DNA from: Oscillospiraceae bacterium
Lineage (GTDB): Bacteria > Bacillota_A > Clostridia > Oscillospirales > CAG-272
Assembly: GCA_015064665.1 (NCBI GenBank)
Contig: SVRU01000016.1
Location: forward strand, 1 to 39,761
DNA length: 39,761 bases
Direction of reading: 5' to 3'
Each line of letters begins with the position of its first letter. Position 1 is the first letter of the stretch. The translations under genes were made by a program, and so were the position numbers. Below, piece after piece: positions 7,584 to 15,727 of this stretch. The notes beneath the pieces are model-generated. The model made no database searches, had not been told where the DNA came from, and saw nothing but the letters and a program-made list of their open reading frames with translations.

Positions 7584-7590
7584 TATTTTC

Positions 7591-7620
7591 AAAAAAGAGT
7601 GGTTAGGCTACTCTTTTTTG
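7591..7620 (+). terminator. Intrinsic terminator after rpmA
   Basis: AAAAGAGTGG pairs with CTACTCTTTT (one G-T pair) around a five-base loop and ends in a T run. The A-run before it makes it potentially bidirectional. Confidence 0.9.
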
Positions 7621-7650
7621 TTTTAATAACCAAATTTTAGGAGATAAAAA

Positions 7651-8667
7651 ATGTCAATTCTTGTTACAGGAGGAACCGGCTATATCGGTTCACACACGGT
7701 AGTTGAGCTTTTAAACAGAGGCGACGAGGTAGTCATCGTTGATAATCTTTCCAACAGCAAAATTTCAGTTCTTGACAGAATAGAAAAAATCACGGGCAAA
7801 AGACCGGAATTTATAAAATGCGATCTGCTTGATGCGACTCTTCTTGATTCAGTGTTTGATTTACATCCGGAAATTGAATCGGTTATTCATTTTGCGGGAC
7901 TTAAGGCAGTAGGCGAGTCCTGTTCGCTTCCTCTTTTATATTATCATAATAACATTACCGGAACGGTAAATCTTATTTCATCAATGTTAAAGCATAAAGT
8001 ATCAAGAATCGTATTTTCTTCCTCGGCAACAGTTTACGGTTTGCCTAAAACCGTTCCAATTAAAGAGGATTTTCCTCTTTCAACGACAAATCCTTACGGT
8101 GAAACAAAGCTGATGATTGAAAGAATACTCAAGGATTGCACGGTAGCATACCCTGAGCTTTCGGTATGTATTTTAAGATATTTCAATCCCATCGGTGCGC
8201 ACGAATCCGGACTTATCGGAGAAGATCCAAGAGGAATTCCAAACAATCTTCTTCCTTATATATCAAAGGTAGCCGCAGGCAAGCTTGAATGCCTTAGCGT
8301 TTTCGGAAACGATTACGACACTCCCGACGGAACCGGTGTCCGTGATTATATCCATGTTGTTGACCTTTCTTTAGCGCATCTTAAAGCGGTTGATTATACA
8401 AAATCGACAAAGGGAATAGATTATTTTAACGTCGGCACGGGTAACGGATATTCGGTGCTTGAAATGGTGCGTGCATTCGGCGACGTGTGGGGCTCACCCG
8501 TAAAATATAAAATTACGGCAAGAAGACCGGGCGACATTGCAGAATGCTACGCTGATCCGCAAAAAGCGGCAGATATTCTAGGCTGGCGCGCTGAACGCAA
8601 TCTTCAAAAGATGTGCGAGGATGCTGCAAGATGGCAGAAAATGAATCCGGACGGATATCCCGACTAA
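7651..8667 (+). CDS. galE: UDP-glucose 4-epimerase
   Basis: This 338-residue short-chain dehydrogenase/reductase interconverts UDP-glucose and UDP-galactose (and probably the N-acetyl forms) using bound NAD. The Rossmann motif GGTGYIG is at 7-13, the catalytic Ser is in SSSATVYG (S124/S125) and the YxxxK pair is Y149/K153 in NPYGETK. The length is standard. AGGAG precedes the start. It supplies sugar nucleotides for glycans or the Leloir pathway; no other Leloir gene is adjacent. It is followed 34 bp later by a HAD phosphatase, probably on the same transcript. Confidence 0.95.
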   Translation: MSILVTGGTGYIGSHTVVELLNRGDEVVIVDNLSNSKISVLDRIEKITGKRPEFIKCDLLDATLLDSVFDLHPEIESVIHFAGLKAVGESCSLPLLYYHNNITGTVNLISSMLKHKVSRIVFSSSATVYGLPKTVPIKEDFPLSTTNPYGETKLMIERILKDCTVAYPELSVCILRYFNPIGAHESGLIGEDPRGIPNNLLPYISKVAAGKLECLSVFGNDYDTPDGTGVRDYIHVVDLSLAHLKAVDYTKSTKGIDYFNVGTGNGYSVLEMVRAFGDVWGSPVKYKITARRPGDIAECYADPQKAADILGWRAERNLQKMCEDAARWQKMNPDGYPD

Positions 8668-8701
8668 TTAAATCATACAAGTGTTGAAAAGGTAATTCTA
8701 T

Positions 8702-9496
8702 ATGAAACAGCTTTCTAGAAAAAGGTTCTTTCTTCTTGATATGGATGGAACTATATATCTTGATAACGATTTGTTTGACGGAACGCTTGATTTTTTAGCA
8801 GAAGTAAAAAGAAAAGGCGGAAAATATCTTTTCGTTACGAACAATTCGTCAAAGGGTGTAGATGCCTACGTTACAAAACTCAACAAACTTGGCATCGAGT
8901 CCTGTGAGGATGATTTTTTAACCTCAACCGATGCAACGATTCTTTATCTGAATTCAAATTTTCCCGGGAAAAAATTTTATTCCATGGGAACGAAATCCTT
9001 TACTGATCAACTTAGGGCATCCGGAGTTTTGGTAACGACAGAGCTTGAAGACGATATATTCGGACTTGTAATATCAAATGATACCGAGCTCACTTTTAAA
9101 AAGCTTGACGATGCTTGTATTTTGCTTGGCCGCGGAGTTGAATATATTGCAACGAATCCCGACTGGGTATGTCCGACCTGGTACGGTTACGTGCCGGATT
9201 GCGGCAGCTTTGCAGACATTTTAAAAAGAGCTACCGGAAGAATGCCGCTTTTTATAGGTAAACCAAAACCCGAAATGCTTCTTTTGGCAATGGAAAAGTA
9301 CGGATATTCAAAGGATGATTCCGTGATGATAGGCGATAGACTTTATACGGACATTGCCTCCGGATACAACGCGGGTATCGACACTATATTTGTTCTTTCG
9401 GGTGAGGGAACGCTTAAGGATGCCGAAGAAAGCGACATTAAGCCCACCTATATAATAGAAAATATCAGAGAAGTTTATAACAGGATAACAAAATGA
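8702..9496 (+). CDS. HAD-IIA (NagD-like) phosphatase
   Basis: This 264-residue cytoplasmic phosphatase has motif I DMDGT (D13, D15), motif II TNNS (46-49), motif III K187 in IGKPKPEM and motif IV GDRLYTD (D212, D217). A large C2-type cap lies between motifs II and III, as in NagD, AraL and 4-nitrophenylphosphatase relatives. Substrates of this group are small sugar phosphates or nucleotides; the actual one here is unknown. Its TGA overlaps the ATG of the ABC-F gene by 4 bp, so the two are translated together. Confidence 0.9.
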   Translation: MKQLSRKRFFLLDMDGTIYLDNDLFDGTLDFLAEVKRKGGKYLFVTNNSSKGVDAYVTKLNKLGIESCEDDFLTSTDATILYLNSNFPGKKFYSMGTKSFTDQLRASGVLVTTELEDDIFGLVISNDTELTFKKLDDACILLGRGVEYIATNPDWVCPTWYGYVPDCGSFADILKRATGRMPLFIGKPKPEMLLLAMEKYGYSKDDSVMIGDRLYTDIASGYNAGIDTIFVLSGEGTLKDAEESDIKPTYIIENIREVYNRITK

Positions 9497-11094
9497 TCAC
9501 AGTAAATAATTTAAGCTTTAATTTTGGCGGTCAGCTATTGTTTAAGGATGTTGACCTCAAATTTACTCCCGGTAATTGCTACGGCATAATCGGCGCAAAC
9601 GGTGCGGGTAAATCAACTTTTTTAAGAATTTTATGCGGTGAGCTTGAGCCGACCAAGGGTGAGATTTCAATCCCTTCAAATATCAGAATGTCTGTCCTTA
9701 AGCAGAACCACTTTGCATACGAAGAGTTTTCCGTGCTCGATACGGTTATTATGGGCAACAAGCGTCTTTATGATATAATGAAAGAAAAAGATGCCTTGTA
9801 TGCAAAGGAGGATTTCTCCGATGAGGACGGTATAAAAGCATCTGAGCTTGAGGGCGAATTTGCCGAGCTCAACGGCTGGGAGGCAGAATCTGATGCTTCA
9901 AAGCTTATTCAAGGTCTTGGACTTACCGATGATATGCTTTATATGCAAATGTCATCACTTAAGGAAAGCGAAAAGGTTAAGGTGCTTCTTGCTCAGGCGC
10001 TTTTCGGAAATCCCGATATAATTCTTCTCGACGAGCCTACGAACGGTCTTGATATAGATGCGGTTATGTGGCTTGAGGATTTTCTTTCAGACTATTTCGG
10101 TACCGTTCTCGTCGTTTCGCACGACCGTCATTTCCTTAACGACGTATGCACGAACATTGTTGATATAGATTATTCGGGAATAAAGATGTACGTTGGTAAC
10201 TACGAATTCTGGTATGAATCAAGCCAGCTTATTCAACGTATGATCAAACTTCAGAATAAGAAAAATGAAGAAAAAATTGCAGAGCTTCAGAGCTTTATTG
10301 CTAGATTCTCGGCAAATAAATCAAAATCCCGTCAAGCAACCTCACGACGCAAGCTTCTTGATAAGCTTACTGTTGAGGAGCTTCCCGCATCAAGCAGACG
10401 TTATCCGTTCATCGGCTTTGATATGGACAGGGAGCCCGGAAAGGAAATTCTTCACGTTGAGGGACTTACAAAGTCGGTAGACGGAAATCTTCTTTTTGAG
10501 GATCTTACGTTCCACGTTGCAAAAGGGGATAAAATTGCATTTCTCGGAAACGAAATGGCAATAACCCATCTTTTTAAGATTCTCAACGAAGAAGAGATGG
10601 CGGATGCAGGTAAATTCGAGTTTGGAGTTTCTATAACGACTTCATATTTTCCTCACGATAATTCGCCGTATTTTGACGGTCATAATGAATCAATTCTTGA
10701 TTGGATGCGTCAGTATTCCAAGGACCAAACGGAATCATATTTACGAGGATTTCTTGGTAAAATGCTTTTCTCTAACGACGCCGTTTTTAAAGCAGTAAAC
10801 GTTCTTTCTGGCGGCGAAAAGGTAAGATGTATGTTCTCGCGAATGATGATGTTCGGCTCGAATATGCTTATAATTGATCAGCCGACCGACCACCTCGACC
10901 TCGAATCAATTACTGCTGTTAACCATGCTATGGAGCGCTTCGGAGGCAATATTCTGTTCTCATCACACGACTATGAAATAGTCAATACAGTTGCTAACAG
11001 AATCATTGAAATCACCCCCGACGGATATATTGACAGAAGATGCACCTACGAAGAATATCTCGAATATAAAAAAGCTGAAAAATGCATAAATTAG
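9493..11094 (+). CDS. ABC-F ATPase with one degenerate nucleotide site
   Basis: This 533-residue soluble protein has two ABC cassettes joined by a charged helical linker (about 240-300), as in YkpA/YbiT-type ABC-F proteins that act at the ribosomal E site. Cassette 1 has an intact Walker A (GANGAGKST, 34-42), Walker B (ILLDEP, E181) and switch H210, but its signature is SSLKESEKV (154-162) instead of LSGGQ. Cassette 2 has lost Walker A (GNEMAITHL, 352-360; no Lys), has Gln463 in place of the Walker B Glu, yet keeps LSGGE (438-442). Site 1 (Walker A1 with signature 2) therefore looks active and site 2 dead. No membrane segment or permease is present. Confidence 0.9.
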   Translation: MITVNNLSFNFGGQLLFKDVDLKFTPGNCYGIIGANGAGKSTFLRILCGELEPTKGEISIPSNIRMSVLKQNHFAYEEFSVLDTVIMGNKRLYDIMKEKDALYAKEDFSDEDGIKASELEGEFAELNGWEAESDASKLIQGLGLTDDMLYMQMSSLKESEKVKVLLAQALFGNPDIILLDEPTNGLDIDAVMWLEDFLSDYFGTVLVVSHDRHFLNDVCTNIVDIDYSGIKMYVGNYEFWYESSQLIQRMIKLQNKKNEEKIAELQSFIARFSANKSKSRQATSRRKLLDKLTVEELPASSRRYPFIGFDMDREPGKEILHVEGLTKSVDGNLLFEDLTFHVAKGDKIAFLGNEMAITHLFKILNEEEMADAGKFEFGVSITTSYFPHDNSPYFDGHNESILDWMRQYSKDQTESYLRGFLGKMLFSNDAVFKAVNVLSGGEKVRCMFSRMMMFGSNMLIIDQPTDHLDLESITAVNHAMERFGGNILFSSHDYEIVNTVANRIIEITPDGYIDRRCTYEEYLEYKKAEKCIN

Positions 11095-11135
11095 TATAAT
11101 AAAATAAAGCAGAGTAAATATAATAATAAATAATT

Positions 11136-11193
11136 AAATCCATCAGATTCGCCCATGCCGTATACGGTTTGGAATTGATCCGATGGATTTTTT
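11136..11193 (+). terminator. Terminator between convergent ABC-F gene and minus-strand isomerase
   Basis: AAATCCATC (11136-11144) pairs with GATGGATTT (11182-11190), with a 37-base loop that can form inner pairing, followed by T-rich sequence on the + strand. It lies between converging genes. Confidence 0.7.
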
Positions 11194-11195
11194 CT

Positions 11196-12074
11196 TTATT
11201 TTCCAAGTTCAAATTTTGCTTCGCTGATAAATCTTCGAAGGTTATCAAGTCCCATTTTCAATGCGGTATAGTTATCTTCCATACCTTCGAATTCAAGGGA
11301 TACATAACCGTCATATCCTGCTCTCATAAGCGACTTTATGCATTGCTTAATAGGAACGTCGCCATGACCGACAATTGTTGCCTTTATATATTTTCCGCCT
11401 CTTGTCATTATATGTCCGCCGGGATTTGCTCCGTCACCTTTTTTTATGTAGAAGTCTTTTGCGTGAACAAATATCGCGTAGGGGGCTACTATCGAAACAG
11501 CTCTTTCCGGGTCAGCATCTGCACAAAGAAAATTTCCTATGTCGCAAAGCAGACCGAAATTATCGCTCTCGACAGCATTGTAGAGTCGCTCCACGCGCTC
11601 GGGGTCTTGGCATATATAACCATGATTTTCAACCGAGGTTTTAATTCCTTTTGTTTTTGCATATTCTGAAATCTCGGAAATTCTTTTTGCTATATCCGGC
11701 AGGGCAGCATCAAACGACTTGTATTTACCAAGCTTTGAGATAGCATCGTGTCTTACCGACTTAACACCGAGAATTTCGCCGATATCAATCATTTCCTTAA
11801 CGTATGTAACCTCTTCCTCCACCGTGCGCCCCTCAGTGCCGTTTGCAAGATCCGCAGAGAAAACAAAGCTGACAATCGGGAAGTTCAATTTGTCTGCTTC
11901 AGTGCGGAGAATTTTTGCATATTCGGATTTTGACATATTATCTTGCGGCAGAATGCCCGAAAATTCCATTGCATCAAAACCCATTTCTTTTGCTTTTCGC
12001 ATCGCGGTGAGTTGGTTTAATTCACCTGATTTTAAAAGGCGATGAAAACTGTAAGACGTAACACAAACTTTCAT
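11196..12074 (-). CDS. Sugar phosphate isomerase/epimerase family TIM barrel
   Basis: This 292-residue protein has the AP-endonuclease-2/xylose-isomerase-like fold. The likely metal ligands, by position on the barrel, are E149 (SVENHG), D178 (CDIGNF), H204 (VHAKDF) and E261 (LEFEG), the four-residue set seen in tagatose 3-epimerase, IolE and IolI relatives. An HGD segment (237-239) follows. The substrate cannot be named from sequence; no transporter, dehydrogenase or regulator for a sugar pathway lies beside it. It starts ATG AAA GTT TGT, after GGAG, 19 bp downstream of the minus-strand membrane protein gene, and is probably co-transcribed with it. Confidence 0.85.
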   Translation of the reverse strand: MKVCVTSYSFHRLLKSGELNQLTAMRKAKEMGFDAMEFSGILPQDNMSKSEYAKILRTEADKLNFPIVSFVFSADLANGTEGRTVEEEVTYVKEMIDIGEILGVKSVRHDAISKLGKYKSFDAALPDIAKRISEISEYAKTKGIKTSVENHGYICQDPERVERLYNAVESDNFGLLCDIGNFLCADADPERAVSIVAPYAIFVHAKDFYIKKGDGANPGGHIMTRGGKYIKATIVGHGDVPIKQCIKSLMRAGYDGYVSLEFEGMEDNYTALKMGLDNLRRFISEAKFELGK

Positions 12075-12093
12075 TTTAGTAATCTCCGTAAAA

Positions 12094-12582
12094 TTAATAT
12101 ATTATTGACAAAAAAATATATGCCAGGTAAAAACATAACAAAAAGGTTACGAAAAATGAAACAAGCCAAACGGCAAGTTTTTTTAATATTCCTTTTGTGC
12201 GTTTCATAAAGAACAAACAGAAAAAAGCGCATACACCGCTCAAACCGCCTCCAAGAGCACCACCGATAATCGGGATTATAGAACATAAAGTAACCGAGTT
12301 GCCCCATATAATAGTCGTTATAGCAATTAAAAGAGATAAAACAACCTCATATAATCTCGGTCTGGGGGTTATTTCTATAACGTCTTCGCCGATAATGAGA
12401 ATTGCCCCTTGAAGATAACCTCCTTTTATACGGCATTGAAAATTATCGTTTTCGGAAATGAAAAGATTTTTCTTCTTCTTTTTTAACTGTTCGCCGTTGA
12501 TAGAAAGCGTTGTTTTTCCGATCCAAATATTTTCAATATATTCAATCGTTCCATATTTGTCGCTTTGAACGGTTATTTTCAT
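12094..12582 (-). CDS. Small membrane protein of unknown function
   Basis: This 162-residue protein is not recognised. The first 75 or so residues are soluble and beta-rich with a run of five lysines near residue 37. They are followed by two or three hydrophobic segments: about 80-97, about 100-127 (rich in Gly and Ile, containing GGALGGGLSG), then a basic stretch MKRTKGILKK, and about 137-160. The predicted form is a soluble N-terminal domain with a C-terminal membrane hairpin. The ATG is preceded by AAAGGAG 8 nt upstream. It is one of only two protein genes in the minus-strand block at 11.2-12.6 kb, with no marker that hints at its function. Confidence 0.7.
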   Translation of the reverse strand: MKITVQSDKYGTIEYIENIWIGKTTLSINGEQLKKKKKNLFISENDNFQCRIKGGYLQGAILIIGEDVIEITPRPRLYEVVLSLLIAITTIIWGNSVTLCSIIPIIGGALGGGLSGVCAFFCLFFMKRTKGILKKLAVWLVSFFVTFLLCFYLAYIFLSIIY

Positions 12583-12599
12583 CAATATATCTCCTTTTT

Positions 12600-12796
12600 G
12601 ATGATTTAATCAACAGATAACTAAAATCAAGGTACAATTATATCCGGAATCAATCCATACGTTAGTTCAATCCGAGTTTAAATCACGGCAATGCCGTGTA
12701 TTAAATCAAACCATATAAAATGCACCTTTGGTGATGCCATGCGCCTTCGGCAATTCCGTACACTTCAGAACATGATGCTAACCAAGCCCACGGCTT
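12600..12796. repeat. Non-coding patch of short palindromes
   Basis: No gene is visible in this stretch. It holds a string of small hairpins: CACGGCA/TGCCGTG (12684-12698), CACC-TTT-GGTG (12723-12733), GCC-TTC-GGC (12742-12750) and AAGCC-CAC-GGCTT (12784-12796). Related phrases such as TTAAATC recur between them. The spacing and style resemble REP/BIME- or MITE-like intergenic repeats, but only one patch is seen here, so the repeat nature is an inference. The T-rich terminator of tRNA-Leu abuts it. Confidence 0.5.
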
Positions 12797-12798
12797 GA

Positions 12799-12843
12799 AA
12801 AAATAACCTAAATTGTTCCTTACGGTTCAATTTAGGTTATTTT
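12799..12843 (-). terminator. Intrinsic terminator of tRNA-Leu
   Basis: AAATAACCTAAATTG (12801-12815) and its complement (12828-12842) form a 15-bp stem. Read on the - strand it starts directly after the tRNA CCA end and is followed by a T run. It is nearly symmetric and could also stop + strand transcripts. Confidence 0.9.
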
Positions 12844-12926
12844 TGGTGCGGGTGACAGGACTTGAACCTGCACGGAAGTCCACCAGATCCTAAGTCTGGC
12901 GCGTCTGCCAGTTCCGCCACACCCGC
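12844..12926 (-). tRNA. tRNA-Leu (anticodon TAG)
   Basis: On the - strand the 83-nt gene begins GCGGGTG and ends CACCCGC-A-CCA with encoded CCA. The anticodon loop CTTAGGA gives UAG, reading CUA and, with wobble, other CUN codons. The long variable arm typical of class II tRNAs is present between the anticodon and T arms, and the T loop is TTCAAGT. It has its own promoter upstream (12941-12969) and a terminator downstream. Confidence 0.95.
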
Positions 12927-12940
12927 ATTAACCGATAATT

Positions 12941-12969
12941 ATTTTATCATATAAACCGATGAAAGTCAA
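12941..12969 (-). promoter_or_regulatory. Promoter of tRNA-Leu
   Basis: On the - strand, TTGACT (12969-12964) and TAAAAT (12946-12941) have 17 bp spacing and lie about 15 bp before the tRNA 5' end. Confidence 0.8.
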
Positions 12970-13024
12970 GCGGATTTATAATATCTTTTATGCGAATTTT
13001 TATGCATAATATGCATATTTTCGG

Positions 13025-13053
13025 TTGACTTTTAGCTTGTGCTGTATTATAAT
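13025..13053 (+). promoter_or_regulatory. Sigma-A promoter of the nusB-dnaE gene run
   Basis: TTGACT (13025-13030) and a perfect TATAAT (13048-13053) have 17 bp spacing, 38 bp before nusB. It is the only clear promoter found before the eleven co-directional genes that follow. Confidence 0.85.
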
Positions 13054-13091
13054 ATACTTGTATAAATATATAAAATTAAAGGAATCTTCCT

Positions 13092-13496
13092 ATGAACAGA
13101 AAAACAGCAAGAGAAAACGCTTTTATTCTTCTTTTTGAACAGGCTAGCAAAAACGATGAAACGTTTGAAGAAATTTATGAAAAAGCAGTAAAAATAAGAG
13201 AGCTTGAATGTGATGATTTCGTTAAAAAGGTATTTTTTGGTGTAAACGAAAATTTAGTAATTATCGACGATTGCATTGAAAAAAATATCGTAGGTTGGAA
13301 ATCCACCCGTCTGTCAATCGTTTCTAAGGCTATTCTTAGACTTGCGATATTTGAGCTTATGTTTGCAGATGATATTCCTGCCAAGGTGTCTATAAATGAA
13401 GCAATCGAGCTTTCGAAAAAATTCGACGATGAAAAGGCATACATGCTTATCAACGGTGCGCTTAACGCGGCGGCTGATTCTCTCGGAGTAAAATGA
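13092..13496 (+). CDS. nusB: Transcription antitermination factor NusB
   Basis: This 134-residue all-helical protein starts MNRKTARENAFILLFEQ, a typical NusB N-terminus with the basic residues that contact boxA RNA, and has the later AILRLAIFEL and SINEAIELSK helices. It partners NusE (S10) in rRNA antitermination. It follows AAAGGAA and ends within the start of the next gene (ATGA). It leads the long operon. Confidence 0.95.
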   Translation: MNRKTARENAFILLFEQASKNDETFEEIYEKAVKIRELECDDFVKKVFFGVNENLVIIDDCIEKNIVGWKSTRLSIVSKAILRLAIFELMFADDIPAKVSINEAIELSKKFDDEKAYMLINGALNAAADSLGVK

Positions 13497-14449
13497 ACGG
13501 CACAAAAAGAATTGTAATTGCTATTGATACGAGCAATTATACCACGTCTGTGTCGCTTATGTATGAAGACGGAGAGGTGATTGCGAATATCAAAAGACCG
13601 CTTTCCGTTAAAGAAGGGGAAAGAGGACTCAGACAGTCGGATGCGGTTTTTTCTCATATTAAAAATCTGCCGTCCGCAATGAATGAAGCCGGAGAACATC
13701 TTGCGGGCAGTATTCCGTCGGCTGTGGGTGTAAGCACAAGACCAAGAAATATCGACGGCTCGTATATGCCGTGCTTTCTTTCAGGAGTTGCTGCTGCGGA
13801 AAGTATTGGCGCATCTTTGGGAATACCCGTATATAAATATTCACATCAATGCGGTCATATTATGGCTGCGATTTACTCATCGGGAAGATTTGATCTTCTT
13901 GATGGACGAGAATTTTGCGCTTTTCACGTCTCGGGCGGCACTACAGAGGTGCTTAAGGTTAAATATGATAACGGTTCGTTTATTTCAACTCTTGTTGGCG
14001 GAAGCTCGGATTTAAACGCAGGGCAGGCAATAGACCGCATTGGCGTATATATGGGGCTTAAATTTCCCGCAGGCGCTCATATGGAAAAGCTTGCGCTTGA
14101 AAATACAAAAAAAATTCCTTCGAAAAAACCGAAAATTGAAGGACTTAACGTTAATTTATCTGGACTTGAAAACATTTCGGCGCGGCTGTACGATGAAACG
14201 CGGGATCAACGCTTGGTTTCTGCTTTTACACTTGAATACATTGCAAAAGCATTGATTCTTTTAGTTGACGGATTTAAAAATGCATACGGTGAGATGCCGT
14301 TTATTTTTTCCGGCGGCGTGATGTCAAACTCAATTATAAAGCAAAGACTTAAGACGGTGTGCGATGCTTACTTTGCCGAGCCGTCAATGTCGGCTGATAA
14401 CGCTGTTGGAACAGCATATTTGACGGTTAAAGAACATTTTATGCTATAA
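13493..14449 (+). CDS. TsaD/Kae1-like (M22 family) paralog
   Basis: This 318-residue ASKHA-fold protein is related to TsaD. It keeps the metal HxxxH motif (H118, H122 in SHQCGH), SGGTTEV (147-153), a GQAIDR segment with D181, and a C-terminal SGGVMSN phosphate loop. It lacks the E-T-S-C-D-E-T signature at the N-terminus of true TsaD, having IDTSNYTT instead. Some Clostridia carry such a paralog between nusB and xseA; its role is not established. The housekeeping TsaD that makes tRNA t6A is expected elsewhere in the genome. Overlaps nusB by 4 bp. Confidence 0.82.
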   Translation: MNGTKRIVIAIDTSNYTTSVSLMYEDGEVIANIKRPLSVKEGERGLRQSDAVFSHIKNLPSAMNEAGEHLAGSIPSAVGVSTRPRNIDGSYMPCFLSGVAAAESIGASLGIPVYKYSHQCGHIMAAIYSSGRFDLLDGREFCAFHVSGGTTEVLKVKYDNGSFISTLVGGSSDLNAGQAIDRIGVYMGLKFPAGAHMEKLALENTKKIPSKKPKIEGLNVNLSGLENISARLYDETRDQRLVSAFTLEYIAKALILLVDGFKNAYGEMPFIFSGGVMSNSIIKQRLKTVCDAYFAEPSMSADNAVGTAYLTVKEHFML

Positions 14450-14470
14450 ATATATAAAAGGGAGGTCGTC

Positions 14471-15727
14471 GTGGATATTTCATCTCTTAGAGAGCGCAGA
14501 AGCAACAACGCTTTTACTGTATCCGAGCTTAATGCATATATAAAAAACATATTTGACGGCGACCGCACCTTATCTTCGGTTACCGTTAAGGGCGAAATTT
14601 CAAATTTCGTACGTCACAGAAGCGGACATCTTTACTTTACGCTTAAGGATTCCGACGGACAGATAAAATCCGTTATGTTTCGCTATGTGGCAGAGCGTCT
14701 TAAGTTTATGCCGGAAAATGGTATGAAGGTTTCCGCTCACGGCTCAGTGAGTGTTTACGGTCGAGACGGAAGTTATCAGCTTTACATTAATTCGCTTGAG
14801 CCCGACGGCATAGGCGCGCTTTATAAAGCGTTTGAGCAGCTGAAAGAAAAGCTTTATAGCGAGGGCTTGTTTGACGGAGAAGCTAAGAAATCCCTGCCGT
14901 TCTTTCCGGAGAGAATTGGTGTTATAACCTCTCCTACCGGAGCCGCGGTAAGAGATATAATTAACGTTCTCGGAAGAAGATTTCCGATAGCAAAAGTGTA
15001 TATATATCCATCGCTTGTTCAAGGTGATGAAGCTCCCGATAATCTTATCGAGGCTATTGATTATTTTGAAAGCTCATCTCTTGTGGATTTGATTATAATA
15101 GGACGCGGCGGCGGTTCAATAGAAGATCTGTGGGCGTTTAACAGCGAAGTGCTTGCTCGTAAAATTTATGCCGCTAAAATACCAGTGATATCCGCCGTAG
15201 GTCATGAAACAGATTTTACAATATGTGATTTCGTTGCGGATATGCGCGCGCCAACTCCGTCTGCAGCTGCCGAAATTGCAGTTCCTGATATTCGTGAGTT
15301 GATTCAGCAGGTTGATTCTTACCATACTAGATTATGCACAGCGCTTACAAGTTGCGTCAAAAGAAAACGCGAAAAGCTTGATACGCTATCCTCAAAGCAC
15401 ATCCTTCAACATCCGATTACGGTGATAGAAGTTAACAGAAAATCGCTTGAAGATTCAAAAAAAGAGCTTTATGCTGCAATGAATAACGTTTTGAAAGAGT
15501 TTAGAACAAGGTTGATTTTGAGCACGGAAAAAACAAACACGCTCAGTCCGCTTTCGGTACTGAGCCGAGGATATGCAATTGCAGAGAAAAACGACGCCCG
15601 TATTTTTAGCGTTGAAAATATCAATGTCGGTGACGAGCTTGATATTCGGCTTGCCGACGGAGTGGTTTCTGCAAAGGTTAAAAACAAGAGAAAGGCAAAA
15701 TCTGATGAAAAAAAACATGAAATTTGA
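14471..15727 (+). CDS. xseA: Exodeoxyribonuclease VII large subunit
   Basis: This 418-residue subunit has an N-terminal OB fold (about 20-110, with GEISNF and GHLYFTLKD). The catalytic domain carries GVITSPTGAAVRDI, GRGGGSIEDLWAFN and ISAVGHETD. A long coiled-coil tail follows that binds XseB. It degrades single-stranded DNA to oligonucleotides. The start is GTG, set by GGAGG (14461-14465) five bases upstream; no ATG fits. It overlaps xseB by 23 bp. Confidence 0.95.
   Translation: MDISSLRERRSNNAFTVSELNAYIKNIFDGDRTLSSVTVKGEISNFVRHRSGHLYFTLKDSDGQIKSVMFRYVAERLKFMPENGMKVSAHGSVSVYGRDGSYQLYINSLEPDGIGALYKAFEQLKEKLYSEGLFDGEAKKSLPFFPERIGVITSPTGAAVRDIINVLGRRFPIAKVYIYPSLVQGDEAPDNLIEAIDYFESSSLVDLIIIGRGGGSIEDLWAFNSEVLARKIYAAKIPVISAVGHETDFTICDFVADMRAPTPSAAAEIAVPDIRELIQQVDSYHTRLCTALTSCVKRKREKLDTLSSKHILQHPITVIEVNRKSLEDSKKELYAAMNNVLKEFRTRLILSTEKTNTLSPLSVLSRGYAIAEKNDARIFSVENINVGDELDIRLADGVVSAKVKNKRKAKSDEKKHEI

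Noticed and set aside
9493..11094. ABC transporter ATPase for a drug exporter
   Set aside because: Two fused cassettes with a charged linker and no permease domain or neighbour indicate an ABC-F ribosome factor.
11169..11669. Open frame on the + strand opposite the sugar-isomerase gene
   Set aside because: The minus-strand product has a full TIM-barrel ligand set, while this frame has Phe/Cys/Ser-rich, non-protein-like content.
12600..12800. CRISPR-like array
   Set aside because: The palindromes differ from each other and there are no equal repeats with regular unique spacers; no cas gene is near.
13175..13699. Open frame on the - strand over nusB and the TsaD-like gene
   Set aside because: It crosses two well-supported coupled genes and has no recognisable domain.
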